Assembly (NCBI RefSeq): GCF_019704135.1
Contig: NZ_AP024355.1
Coordinates: 3,789,034-3,853,033, forward strand
DNA length: 64,000 nt
Direction of reading: 5' to 3'
DNA from: Desulfuromonas versatilis
Lineage (GTDB): Bacteria; Desulfobacterota; Desulfuromonadia; Desulfuromonadales; NIT-T3
Positions 1 to 6,878 of this stretch are shown here, one piece after another (positions within the stretch are counted from its first letter, which is position 1; each line of letters opens with the position of its first letter). Position numbers and translations under genes: made by a program. The notes under the pieces were generated by a model that saw nothing but the letters and a program-made list of their open reading frames with translations, searched no databases and had not been told where the DNA came from.

Positions 1-1362
1 CATGTCCCCAAGATAGTAGGCAAGCGCAATCTCTTGAGTCACCAGGCTGTGTCTGGCCTGTATCTGGTCAAACGCTGCGGTTACGTATTGAGTCCGTGCC
101 TGGGTGAGTTCCACCAGGGTCGATGCGCCCACCCGGTAGCGCTCCTCATAGGCTTGAAGCGATTGACGGGCAGAGATGAGCTTTGTTTCGACAACCTCGA
201 CCTGTTTCTGCGTGGTTCGATAGTCTTGGAGAGCCTGTGCTATTTCGAGACCGACCTGGAGTTCTTTTTCCCTGAGCGTTAATTGCTCATTGCGCTGCTC
301 TATGGTGGCCTTGGCAGTTTCGGTGCGGGTCAGGTAGCGGTCGAAAAGTGGGACTGAAACAGAGATCCCGACGGTGGCGCTCGGGTTGTCATCCATAAAC
401 TGGTCTGAAAAGCGGCTCTCTTCATTGAGGCTGGTGTAATCGGAGGCCAAGCTGGCAAAAAGGTCAACTTTGGGCAACCGACCTGCCCGGGCCTGGCGTA
501 CCTGCTGCCCGGCCGCTTCGATTTGTCGCTGCTGCGCTTTAAGATCGGAGCGGTTCGCCAGCGCGAGAAGAGTCATCTGGTCCAGATCTTCATCTGCTAA
601 CGGCAGGGACAGCTTCTCGAAATCGGGTGTGGCGACCTGGTAGCGGGTCGTTGGTGGCAGTCCCAGGGTTTGCATCAGGACCAGTTTGCTGTCGTTGAGG
701 GTACGTTTTGCTTCCAGCAGGTCCAGTTCTGCCTGTTTGGTTTCCGCCTGCTGCTGGTAGAGATCGCTGAGCGCCAGGTTGCCCGCCTGATAGAGGTTCT
801 CGATACGCTCCAACAGCTTGCGGTTCTCTTGCAGATTTTCCTCTTCGACCTGGATCAATGCCTGATCCGTTAACACCTGGATGAAACTGGAAATCGTTTC
901 GAAAGCCAGGGCCTGTTCTTCTCGGGAAAGGGTCTCCCGCCCGGCACCCAATTCCAGTTCGGCGCTTTTGAGGCCGGCGATGTCGGCGAACCCGTTGAAC
1001 AGGTTAACCGTTGAGGACAGCTCGGTGTTGATGGATGAATAGTTGCGATTTTCATCCTGGCCCGTGGTTTGCTCGTACGCCTTATCGAAGTGCTTCGATC
1101 CGGTGGCTGTGATTTGAAGGTCCGGATAGAAATTGGTCCGCTGCTGAGAAGCAGAAATTTCCGCACTCGCCACCGCATTGGCTTGCCGATTCAAGCCGGG
1201 ATTGTTCTTCAATGCGATGAGCACAGCCTGTCCAAGAGAAAGAACCTGCTTGGCTGGAATCTCGCAGTCTCCCCGGCTCGGCAGGGCCAGAACAATGAAA
1301 GTGATGAGCACTGTAGGCCAAACTCGAAAACCCGTCGCCCGTATCCTGTCTTTCTTATCCAT
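1..1362 (-). CDS. TolC-family outer membrane efflux protein (C-terminus beyond window)
   Basis: Outer membrane channel of the TolC/OMF family, which forms the exit duct for RND, ABC or MFS efflux pumps. The reading frame is open to the left window edge, so the C-terminus is missing; 454 residues are visible. The start ATG at 1362 follows an AAGGATC ribosome site and an N-terminal hydrophobic signal segment. Typical features are two helical repeats rich in Gln, Ala and Glu, with segments such as VNLFNGF and VGISVSVPLFDR at matching positions of the two halves. It lies 62 bp after the flavoprotein gene on the same strand, so it may share that transcript. The partner pump genes would lie to the left. 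Family assignment is firm; the substrate is unknown. Confidence 0.9.
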   Translation of the reverse strand, partial: MDKKDRIRATGFRVWPTVLITFIVLALPSRGDCEIPAKQVLSLGQAVLIALKNNPGLNRQANAVASAEISASQQRTNFYPDLQITATGSKHFDKAYEQTTGQDENRNYSSINTELSSTVNLFNGFADIAGLKSAELELGAGRETLSREEQALAFETISSFIQVLTDQALIQVEEENLQENRKLLERIENLYQAGNLALSDLYQQQAETKQAELDLLEAKRTLNDSKLVLMQTLGLPPTTRYQVATPDFEKLSLPLADEDLDQMTLLALANRSDLKAQQRQIEAAGQQVRQARAGRLPKVDLFASLASDYTSLNEESRFSDQFMDDNPSATVGISVSVPLFDRYLTRTETAKATIEQRNEQLTLREKELQVGLEIAQALQDYRTTQKQVEVVETKLISARQSLQAYEERYRVGASTLVELTQARTQYVTAAFDQIQARHSLVTQEIALAYYLGDM

Positions 1363-1424
1363 GATCCTTATCCAACCTAATTCCTGACCAGCAGACGGCT
1401 ACTGCCGGTCAAGGGCCAGGTCTT

Positions 1425-3206
1425 TTATGCCGGCCAGCTGCCAAAAGGCTGTTTTTCCAGCCTCATCTCGCCGTTTTCCCCCTGGGAGATGTTGATCCAG
1501 GCGTTCCAGTTCGTGTTGTCGAGCTCGGGGTAATCGAGGCGGTAGTGACTGCAGCGGCTCTCCTTGCGCATGATCGATGCCTTGAGCTTCATCTCGGCGT
1601 TGATGATCATGTTGGCTGTCTCGTGGGCCAGCCGCAGCTCGTGCATATCGGCCGCCCGCAGCATCGGCAGGTGATGATCGCGCAGCTCCTCGACGTAGGC
1701 CAGGGCCGCCTTCAGCAGACTCTCCTTTTTGATGTAGAGCACGAAGTTGGGGATCATGATCCCCTGCAGGGTCTGGGTGACCCAGGCGGGGCCGTAGCCC
1801 TTGTCCCGCTTCAGCGGCGCGAGGATTTCTGCTTCAACCGCCTTTTGTTTCGCTGCTGGAATAGTGGCAAGGGCGACCTTTTGGCAGTACTTCGCCGCAG
1901 CTTCCGCGGCAATCGCCCCCTGCACGGCCGACCCCGCCAGAGAAGAACCGATCTGGGTGTAAATGCCACCGGCCATGTGGGAGCCGAGGGCATCCCCCGC
2001 GGCCCAAAGCCCCGGGATGGTGGAGGCCCCGGTCTCATCCATCGGCACCAGCCCTTCCGCCTTGTGGATCGACATCCCGGCCGAAGAACCACCGACCGAG
2101 CTGCTGTGGGCCATTCCGGGAGGAGGACCGCCCGGCCTGTCCTTGTCGCCGCCGGGAGGCGGGCCGTCCGGTCTGTCCTTGTCACCGCCGGGAGGCGGGC
2201 CGGGGCGGCGCTTGTTTTCGCTGAACTCCGCCGGGCGGTAAGGACCGCCGCTGATCTTTTCGCCGTCGCCACCGCGCCCCGGAGGCCCCATGGCCAGCGG
2301 ACCGCCTTGGACGTAGGCGCGATAGTTCATATCCACCCCCAGGTCATGGCGGATTCCAACCCCCGTGACCCCCGGTTTGCGGTCGAACATCCCGTGCCAG
2401 CCGTCATAGCAGGCCGCCGCGTTGGTCGCCTGGCCGACATGGCCGTCGTTCCACTCCTTGCCGGTCACCTTGGCGCCGATTTTGTAGGCCATGACCGTGC
2501 CGTCGTGGGTCAGGTCGCAGATCGGAAAGCCGTTGGGCTTGAAGCCGCCGGCGCCGCAGCAGAGGACGACGCTCTTGGCTTTGAAAATATGGACCTTGCC
2601 CGCATCGAAGCTGAAACCGGCGGCACCGGCGATGCGCCCCTTTTCCTTGATCAGGTGGGTGATCATGACCCGCTCGATGACCGGGATGTTGCGCTCTTTG
2701 AGCGGTTTGCTGAAGGCGTTGAAGTAGAGGGGCGAATCGAAGAACCCCCACTCCCTGAGTTCCTTGACCCGGGCCAGCGAGTGCTCGGCCAGCTGCCGGG
2801 TGAAGACCGGGTTGTTGGTGCCGAGGGCCGAGCGGGAGACGCTGGCGACGAACTCCTCCAGGCTCACGTCCTCCTTGGCCGCATCGTAGGCGAAAATCCC
2901 CTTGGCAAACGGGGTCTGCCCCGAGGAGCCGAGGCGCCCCTTGGAGACCATCAGCACCCTGGCGCCGGCATCGTGACCTTTGACCGCCGCAAACAACCCG
3001 GCCATGCCGCCGCCGACCACCAGGATATCGGTTTCATGCTCTTCAAGGCTGATCCCATCGACATCGATCTCCCGGATATTGGCCTCGGCTTCCCGGCCCA
3101 TGGCCGAAAATCCCATGGCCGCCATGGCCGCAAGGCCGGCGGTGCCGCCGGCAACCGCCATAAAACTGCGCCGCGACATTCCACTGTTGTTCTTCTGGGT
3201 GTTCAT
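1425..3206 (-). CDS. Tat-exported FAD-dependent oxidoreductase (fumarate reductase/SdhA-like flavoprotein)
   Basis: 593-residue flavoprotein of the FrdA/SdhA/AprA superfamily. A twin-arginine signal (SRRSFM, residues 11-16) and an Ala-rich hydrophobic stretch predict export as a folded holoprotein. The FAD dinucleotide fold ILVVGGGMAGL sits near residue 62, and the C-terminal FAD segment STIPGLWAAGDA near 395. The family C-terminal helical domain ends in RKESRCSHYRLDYPELD. The start was chosen at the ATG preceded by GAGGGGG; it overlaps the stop of the cytochrome b gene by 4 bp (ATGA), so translation is coupled. An unusual Pro/Gly/Asp repeat interrupts residues 336-364. The acceptor or donor (fumarate-like or other) cannot be told from sequence. 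Confidence 0.85.
   Translation of the reverse strand: MNTQKNNSGMSRRSFMAVAGGTAGLAAMAAMGFSAMGREAEANIREIDVDGISLEEHETDILVVGGGMAGLFAAVKGHDAGARVLMVSKGRLGSSGQTPFAKGIFAYDAAKEDVSLEEFVASVSRSALGTNNPVFTRQLAEHSLARVKELREWGFFDSPLYFNAFSKPLKERNIPVIERVMITHLIKEKGRIAGAAGFSFDAGKVHIFKAKSVVLCCGAGGFKPNGFPICDLTHDGTVMAYKIGAKVTGKEWNDGHVGQATNAAACYDGWHGMFDRKPGVTGVGIRHDLGVDMNYRAYVQGGPLAMGPPGRGGDGEKISGGPYRPAEFSENKRRPGPPPGGDKDRPDGPPPGGDKDRPGGPPPGMAHSSSVGGSSAGMSIHKAEGLVPMDETGASTIPGLWAAGDALGSHMAGGIYTQIGSSLAGSAVQGAIAAEAAAKYCQKVALATIPAAKQKAVEAEILAPLKRDKGYGPAWVTQTLQGIMIPNFVLYIKKESLLKAALAYVEELRDHHLPMLRAADMHELRLAHETANMIINAEMKLKASIMRKESRCSHYRLDYPELDNTNWNAWINISQGENGEMRLEKQPFGSWPA
2115..2201 (-). repeat. 36-bp in-frame tandem repeat inside the flavoprotein gene
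   Basis: Two complete copies and one partial copy of a 36-bp unit encode GPPPGGDKDRPD, GPPPGGDKDRPG and then GPPPG (residues 336-364 of the flavoprotein). The insertion lies just before the C-terminal FAD-binding segment, so it probably forms a surface loop. The copies differ by only a few bases, which suggests recent slippage or duplication. Confidence 0.85.
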
Positions 3207-3850
3207 CTTTTTTCCCCCTCGGGTTGTTCTTTGGCGGCGTAGCTCTTCAGCAGCAGATAGATTCCGCCTGCCGACAGCAGCACAACGAACACGGCCATGG
3301 CGCTGTCGGCGTGACGGCCGAGATCGAGGGCATGCAAAGCAGCGCTCACCACACACAGCAGGGCCAGTACGCCGTGAACAATCCGCCAGGTTGGATAGGT
3401 GAGCGGCAGCTGCTTGCGCAGCAGGGCGCTCAGGCCGAGGAGCAGCATCAGGCACCAGGCGCCAAGGCCGAACAGGATTCCCGAACTGGAGGTGGTGGTA
3501 ACGATGGTTCTGAACGCTTCGCCGGGGGCAAGGCCCGCCTCGAAGTATCTGGGCACCACCAGTAAAACCGGGTGCACGAGCAGCACCGGCACCGCCGCGT
3601 AGCCGATGAGTTTATGCCAGCGCAGCAGCTTGGCGGCGCCGATCTTCCTCACCGCGGCCCGGTTGGGCCTGGCAAGGTAGAAAAGCCCGATCATCAGGCC
3701 GAAGGCCAGGATGGTGAGAACCGAAAGCGATTCCTTCAGCGGCGTGCGCCCGGGATCGCCGGCGGCGGCCCAGATCAGCAGCGGCCCACCGCTAAAAACC
3801 GCCAGAATCTGCAGCTGGACATTGTTTTTTAGATATTCAGTCATCTTCAT
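3203..3850 (-). CDS. Ferric-reductase-like / cytochrome b membrane protein
   Basis: 215-residue polytopic membrane protein with about six hydrophobic segments. Histidines in LRWHKLIGY, LLVHPVLLV, RIVHGVLAL and AALHALDLG are placed like the di-heme ligands of the ferric reductase-like transmembrane family (FRE/YedZ/MsrQ type). It probably carries electrons across the inner membrane between the ferredoxin encoded upstream and the exported flavoprotein encoded downstream. Both junctions are 4-bp ATGA overlaps. The start used is the first of two close ATGs (MKMTEY), which is the one overlapping the ferredoxin stop codon. Heme binding is inferred from histidine placement. Confidence 0.8.
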   Translation of the reverse strand: MKMTEYLKNNVQLQILAVFSGGPLLIWAAAGDPGRTPLKESLSVLTILAFGLMIGLFYLARPNRAAVRKIGAAKLLRWHKLIGYAAVPVLLVHPVLLVVPRYFEAGLAPGEAFRTIVTTTSSSGILFGLGAWCLMLLLGLSALLRKQLPLTYPTWRIVHGVLALLCVVSAALHALDLGRHADSAMAVFVVLLSAGGIYLLLKSYAAKEQPEGEKR

Positions 3851-4062
3851 CCCCAAGAGACGACCACCGGAATCGACTTGTCCGGAGTAATGCTGATGGC
3901 ATCCACCGGGCAGTACATGCGGCACAGGTGGCAGATCTGGCAATCGGCCGGATACTTGATGAACGCCTTGCCTGACTTCCGGTCTGGCCGGATTACGTCT
4001 GTCGGGCAGGTCTTGATGCAGGTCCCGCAACCGATGCAGCCTCTTATCTGTTTTATCGCCAT
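3847..4062 (-). CDS. Small 2x[4Fe-4S] ferredoxin
   Basis: 71-residue ferredoxin with two cluster motifs, CIGCGTCIKTCP and CQICHLCRMYCP, so two [4Fe-4S] clusters. There is no signal peptide, so it should be cytoplasmic. An AGGAGGAAG ribosome site precedes the ATG, and the gene overlaps the cytochrome b gene by 4 bp. It resembles the ferredoxin partners of adenylylsulfate- and fumarate-reductase-like flavoproteins. As first gene of the three-gene operon it is the likely electron entry or exit point on the cytoplasmic side. Confidence 0.88.
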   Translation of the reverse strand: MAIKQIRGCIGCGTCIKTCPTDVIRPDRKSGKAFIKYPADCQICHLCRMYCPVDAISITPDKSIPVVVSWG

Positions 4063-4140
4063 GAACTTCCTCCTTGGCCCTGGGTTGAAGGGCGCCTTGC
4101 CGCTCTACCCTCGTTGATCTCACAAGCCCCTCCTGATTAG

Positions 4141-4180
4141 AACCGCAATGCCTGTCAGCACCAGGCATTGCGGTTTTTTC
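4141..4180 (+). terminator. 14-bp stem-loop with T-tract on the plus strand
   Basis: AACCGCAATGCCTG (4141-4154) pairs perfectly with 4162-4175 across a 7-nt loop, and T residues follow on the plus strand. Both flanking genes run on the minus strand. In their direction the hairpin lacks a downstream U-tract, so it may instead be a processing or attenuation structure ahead of the ferredoxin operon. Confidence 0.6.
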
Positions 4181-4203
4181 GCTGCGGTGCTGCCCTGTGG
4201 CGG

Positions 4204-4464
4204 CTACCTGCCCTGGGGTGCATTGTCAGGCACGGCCACCAGCTGTCCCTCCACTTCCTGGCAAGTGGCCTTCAGGGTGTCACCACGCCGCCCCGTGAAT
4301 TCCACACTGTCCCCCGCGCTCTTGCCCTCGCAGGCGGCGATCGCTTCCGGCGGCGGGCCCTTGGGGCGCCCCTGCCCCTGCTGATCGGCCGCGAAGGCGA
4401 CCATCGGCATCAGGCAGATCAGACCGGTGATCAAGGCGAGTTTGAACTTGGCTGATTGTTTCAT
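4204..4464 (-). CDS. Small exported protein with PPEAIAACEGKSAGDS motif (paralogue 1)
   Basis: 86-residue protein with a clear signal peptide (MKQSAKFKLALITG... ending AFAA) and a mature part of about 60 residues. The mature part has the order PPPEAIAACEGKSAGDSV, F-TGRRGDTLKATC, GQLVAVPD. A paralogue with the same order lies at 5773-6039. Only two cysteines (ACEGK and ATC) remain in the mature chain and could form one disulfide. The ATG follows AAAGGAG. I do not know a function. The position beside EF-hand and two-component genes suggests an envelope role. Upstream is a 28-bp motif shared with the baeS-like promoter region. Confidence 0.75.
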   Translation of the reverse strand: MKQSAKFKLALITGLICLMPMVAFAADQQGQGRPKGPPPEAIAACEGKSAGDSVEFTGRRGDTLKATCQEVEGQLVAVPDNAPQGR

Positions 4465-4532
4465 TGTTGTACTCCTTTCGGTCTCTCGACCTCGTTTGGG
4501 TTTGGTTGGTGGTCAAATTAGCCGGCGAATGT

Positions 4533-4560
4533 GGAGCAAATGGGGAGGAAATGTGAAAAG
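4533..4560. promoter_or_regulatory. 28-bp motif shared with the baeS-like upstream region
   Basis: GGAGCAAATGGGGAGGAAAT (4533-4552) continuing to 4560 matches 7093-7120 at about 23 of 28 positions without gaps. It lies about 70-95 nt upstream of the small exported protein start. A regulator site is the simplest reading; the regulator is unknown. Confidence 0.55.
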
Positions 4561-4572
4561 TCAGAGATGGGC

Positions 4573-4618
4573 AGAAAAAAACCCGAATCCGCCGGAATAT
4601 TGATTGGCGGATTCGGGT
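4573..4618 (-). terminator. Intrinsic terminator of the EF-hand gene
   Basis: ACCCGAATCCGCC (4581-4593) pairs with GGCGGATTCGGGT (4606-4618). Read on the minus strand the 13-bp stem is followed by a run of eight T. It lies 38 bp after the EF-hand stop codon and separates that gene from the small exported protein gene. Confidence 0.88.
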
Positions 4619-4655
4619 CAAGGAAAGCCGTCGGGACAAACTTCAGCTGCAGGAG

Positions 4656-5123
4656 CTAGGCTGTCAGCTCAAAAGCCGTGTAATCTTTGCCACTCCCGGT
4701 TTGACTTTGCAGATATTCGATCAATTCTCCGAGGGTGTCGCCCCCCGCATTGGCCGCGTACGCCGAACTGACCTGCTGCGGCGGAGGCGGGGGTGGCGCC
4801 ATGCCGGATTCACCATTTTCGCCACCGATGATTTCGGCCGGATTGAAACCCTGGCTCGACAACAGGCCGTACAACTCCTCTCCGCTGAGAGAGCCGCTCT
4901 GGTCTTCGTCGAAGGTGGTAAGCGCCTCTTCGACATTCAGGCTGTTGCCGGTGATCTTTTCGATCCCCGCGGCGAGGGTTTTCAATTCGGTAGCGGATAC
5001 CTGTCCATCGCTGTCGGAATCGGCCACCTTGAAGACATCCCTGTCCGGTGGCGGCGGTTGTCGCTGCATGCTACTGGCACTCATCATCGACATGGTGCTG
5101 TTCATACCTACACTGCTGATCAT
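4656..5123 (-). CDS. EF-hand calcium-binding protein with polyproline segments
   Basis: 155-residue protein with two canonical EF-hand loops, DSDSDGQVSATE (about residues 34-45) and DEDQSGSLSGEE (about 70-81), both keeping the acidic 1, 3, 5 and 12 positions. Polyproline tracts flank the pair: QPPPPD before and PPPPPPQQ after. The ATG was chosen because GGAGG lies at the right distance; an in-frame ATG 12 bp upstream lacks this. No classical signal peptide is evident; the N-terminus is Met/Ser-rich (MISSVGMNSTMSMMSASSM). Its promoter region is the second copy of the region upstream of the lipoprotein at 5773. Calcium binding is well supported; the role is unknown. Confidence 0.85.
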   Translation of the reverse strand: MISSVGMNSTMSMMSASSMQRQPPPPDRDVFKVADSDSDGQVSATELKTLAAGIEKITGNSLNVEEALTTFDEDQSGSLSGEELYGLLSSQGFNPAEIIGGENGESGMAPPPPPPQQVSSAYAANAGGDTLGELIEYLQSQTGSGKDYTAFELTA

Positions 5124-5147
5124 CTTGACCTCCAAAATTAAGGTGTT

Positions 5148-5288
5148 GGCTGACCTCCGTTTGCCGAGGGACTCCCCTTGCCTGCCGTATCGGCAGGGGC
5201 TGCAGGGAAGATTGTGGTGAAATTGTCAGCCGGATGTAAAAGTTTGTAACGCGCTTTGAGCGGCGCTCAGGCCGACAAACTTGCCGAC
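5148..5288. repeat. Duplicated regulatory segment, copy A (upstream of EF-hand gene)
   Basis: This segment aligns with 6081-6222 nearly without gaps at roughly three quarters identity. It includes a leader hairpin, CCTGCCG-TAT-CGGCAGG at 5181-5197. In the minus direction it also carries TTACA-N5-TTACA ahead of a CTGACA hexamer. Its left part is noncoding leader and its right part corresponds to the end of the OmpR-type gene in copy B. Confidence 0.85.
5226..5288 (-). pseudogene. Remnant of the C-terminus of an OmpR-type regulator
   Basis: The minus strand reads VGKFVGLSAAQSALQTFTSG followed by TGA. This matches the last residues of the regulator at 6159-6878 (VGYQFVGL..QSALQTVTSG, stop). Nothing else of that gene is recognisable, and the frame differs from the receiver-only gene ending at 5291. 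The piece is therefore a fossil carried along with the duplicated promoter region. Confidence 0.75.
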
Positions 5289-5290
5289 AA

Positions 5291-5671
5291 CTATCGAACA
5301 ATGAAGTCATTGATCAAGTTCAGTATGAAATTAATTCTAAATGGCTTTTTTATGACTATGTCAAAATGATCTCCAGCTAAATCGACAGAACCAGTCAATG
5401 CAATGACCGGCACCTCTTCCTTGATGTATTTTATGTGCCTGGCCAGAGCATTGCCATTTATCCCTGGCATGCAGATGTCAGTCAGGACGAGGTCGAAAAT
5501 CTCACTATCTGACCTGGCCATGGCATCTTGACCGTCGCTGGCGGTGACCACATCGAAACCACATCTGCCCAGACCTGCCTTGAGCAGTTGCAGGATGTCC
5601 TCACTGTCGTCAACAACGAGAATTCTGTAGTTAGATCCATCAGCTTTTTTCCTAGCCAGCTGCGATTCCAT
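5291..5671 (-). CDS. Receiver-only (CheY-like) response regulator
   Basis: 126-residue stand-alone receiver domain. The acidic pocket (VVDDSED), phospho-acceptor Asp (LVLTDICMPG), Thr/Ser (ALTGS) and Lys (IKKPF) are all present, so it should be phosphorylatable. No output domain follows. The ATG at 5671 has GAGG seven bases upstream; an ATG two codons earlier is too close to it. It sits between the small lipoprotein gene and the fossil regulator end. It may be a phosphate sink or act by protein contact with one of the neighbouring kinases. Confidence 0.85.
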   Translation of the reverse strand: MESQLARKKADGSNYRILVVDDSEDILQLLKAGLGRCGFDVVTASDGQDAMARSDSEIFDLVLTDICMPGINGNALARHIKYIKEEVPVIALTGSVDLAGDHFDIVIKKPFRINFILNLINDFIVR

Positions 5672-5772
5672 GTGCATGCCTCTATAGGGTGGGAGGTGAC
5701 ATGCTGCTCATGCAACCACGGCAGCACGCCAGTCCATTTGCCGCAAATCCCTTAACCGGCGGTGAACACTCG

Positions 5773-6039
5773 TCAGCGGGGTCCACCACCTCTGGGCCTT
5801 TTGTCAGGCACAGCGACCAATTGACCGTCCTGCTCCTGGCAGGTCGCCTCAAGCGTTTCGCCCCGGCGGTCGGTGAATTTGACGCTGTCGCCAGCGCTCT
5901 TGCCTTCACAGGCCGCTATCGCTTCGGGGGGTACGCCATGAGGACCGCGGCCCTGACCGTTGCCAGCACAGCCGATGGTGAGAGCCAAGGTCGCGAGGAC
6001 GGAAAGTAACATGGTTGCCTTGAGTAGCTGTTTGTTCAT
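5773..6039 (-). CDS. Small lipoprotein/exported protein with PPEAIAACEGKSAGDS motif (paralogue 2)
   Basis: 88-residue paralogue of the protein at 4204-4464. It shares PPEAIAACEGKSAGDSV, F-T-RRG-TL-ATCQE and DGQLVAVPD. The signal segment MNKQLLKATMLLSVLATLAL ends in TIGC, a plausible if imperfect lipobox, so this copy may be membrane-anchored while paralogue 1 is soluble. AAGGAGG precedes two adjacent ATGs; the second (6039) has better spacing. Its promoter lies in copy B of the duplicated segment and overlaps the 3' end of the OmpR-type gene. Function unknown. Confidence 0.75.
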   Translation of the reverse strand: MNKQLLKATMLLSVLATLALTIGCAGNGQGRGPHGVPPEAIAACEGKSAGDSVKFTDRRGETLEATCQEQDGQLVAVPDKRPRGGGPR

Positions 6040-6080
6040 CATGAACCTCCTTGTTGTCGGGTACTTACGATTAACCTCCT

Positions 6081-6222
6081 GGCTGACGTCCGTTTGCCGG
6101 GGGACTTCCGTTGCATGCCGCATCGGCAGGGACGGCAGAGAAGACTGTGGTAAAATTGTCAACCGGATGTAACAGTTTGCAGCGCGCTCTGGTCGTGGTT
6201 CAGGCCGACAAATTGATAGCCG
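6081..6222. repeat. Duplicated regulatory segment, copy B (end of OmpR-type gene plus leader of small lipoprotein)
   Basis: This is the partner of 5148-5288. On the minus strand a TTGACA hexamer overlaps the stop codon of the OmpR-type gene, preceded by a GTTACA element. A leader hairpin TGCCG-CAT-CGGCA (6116-6128) matches the hairpin of copy A. Copy B is in its functional context, so it is the likely parent. Confidence 0.8.
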
Positions 6223-6878
6223 ACGCCGCGAACGGTTTTCAGCAGGACAGGGCGCAGAGGGTCATCGCCGATCTTTCTGCGGATTCGTGAGACATGCATG
6301 TCCACACCGCGATCATAGCCGTTGTACGGCGCATGGTTGAGTTCGGCATAGAGTTCCTCCCGGGAGACGACAACCCCGGCCCTGAGTACCAGGGCCCAGA
6401 GCAGATCGAACTCGACGGTCGACAGCTCAGCGGCACGCCCGGCGACGTAAGCGTCCCGCCGGCCAGCGTCGATCAACAATTCGCCAAAACGGTACAGGGT
6501 GGAAGGGTGGCGAGTGCCGAATCGCCGGAGGAGCGCTTTGATCTGCGCGGCAATCAAATGGCCAGCCTCTGAACTGGGCAGCGCGAGATCGGCCCCCAGG
6601 CTCAGAGCCAGCAGCCGCAGGTGGACAGCGCTGCCCTCCATGACGCAGACCAGCAGGCCCTGGTAGCTTGCACGTAGCTCGCGACAAGCCGCCAGAACGG
6701 CTATCCCTTCTGCATGGCCATCAAGAAGAACCAGTTGCGGCTGCTCTTTTTCAAGCGCATACATAACCTGCTCCGGCGCCACCTGAAAAATCCGGCCGGC
6801 CGCATCCTTCAGCAGACACGCCATCGTCTGGCGAAATTCAACCCGCGGTGAAACCAGCAGTAGGGTTTCGGTTTTCAT
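6159..6878 (-). CDS. OmpR-family response regulator with degenerate receiver
   Basis: 239-residue protein. The N-terminal receiver fold keeps an Asp at residue 53 (LVLLDG). The usual acidic pair is replaced (LLLVSPRVEF) and the conserved Lys-Pro is replaced by LALPSSE, so normal phosphorylation is doubtful. The C-terminal winged helix is intact (STVEFDLLWAL, VDMHVSRIRRKIGDD, LKTVRGVGYQFVGL). The ATG at 6878 has AAGGAGTG upstream. It is transcribed divergently from the baeS-like kinase gene, and the small lipoprotein lies just downstream. A phosphorylation-independent DNA-binding regulator is the likeliest role. Confidence 0.85.
   Translation of the reverse strand: MKTETLLLVSPRVEFRQTMACLLKDAAGRIFQVAPEQVMYALEKEQPQLVLLDGHAEGIAVLAACRELRASYQGLLVCVMEGSAVHLRLLALSLGADLALPSSEAGHLIAAQIKALLRRFGTRHPSTLYRFGELLIDAGRRDAYVAGRAAELSTVEFDLLWALVLRAGVVVSREELYAELNHAPYNGYDRGVDMHVSRIRRKIGDDPLRPVLLKTVRGVGYQFVGLNHDQSALQTVTSG

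Noticed and set aside
1545-3242. 565-codon plus-strand frame opposite the flavoprotein gene
   Set aside because: The composition is typical of antisense frames in GC-rich DNA and it has no recognisable domain; the opposite strand encodes a clear FAD protein.
5291-5671. Receiver-only gene as the truncated front part of a full OmpR regulator whose end is the fossil at 5226-5288
   Set aside because: Its receiver is intact and unlike the degenerate receiver of the parent gene, and the two are in different frames. A duplicated downstream segment explains the fossil better.
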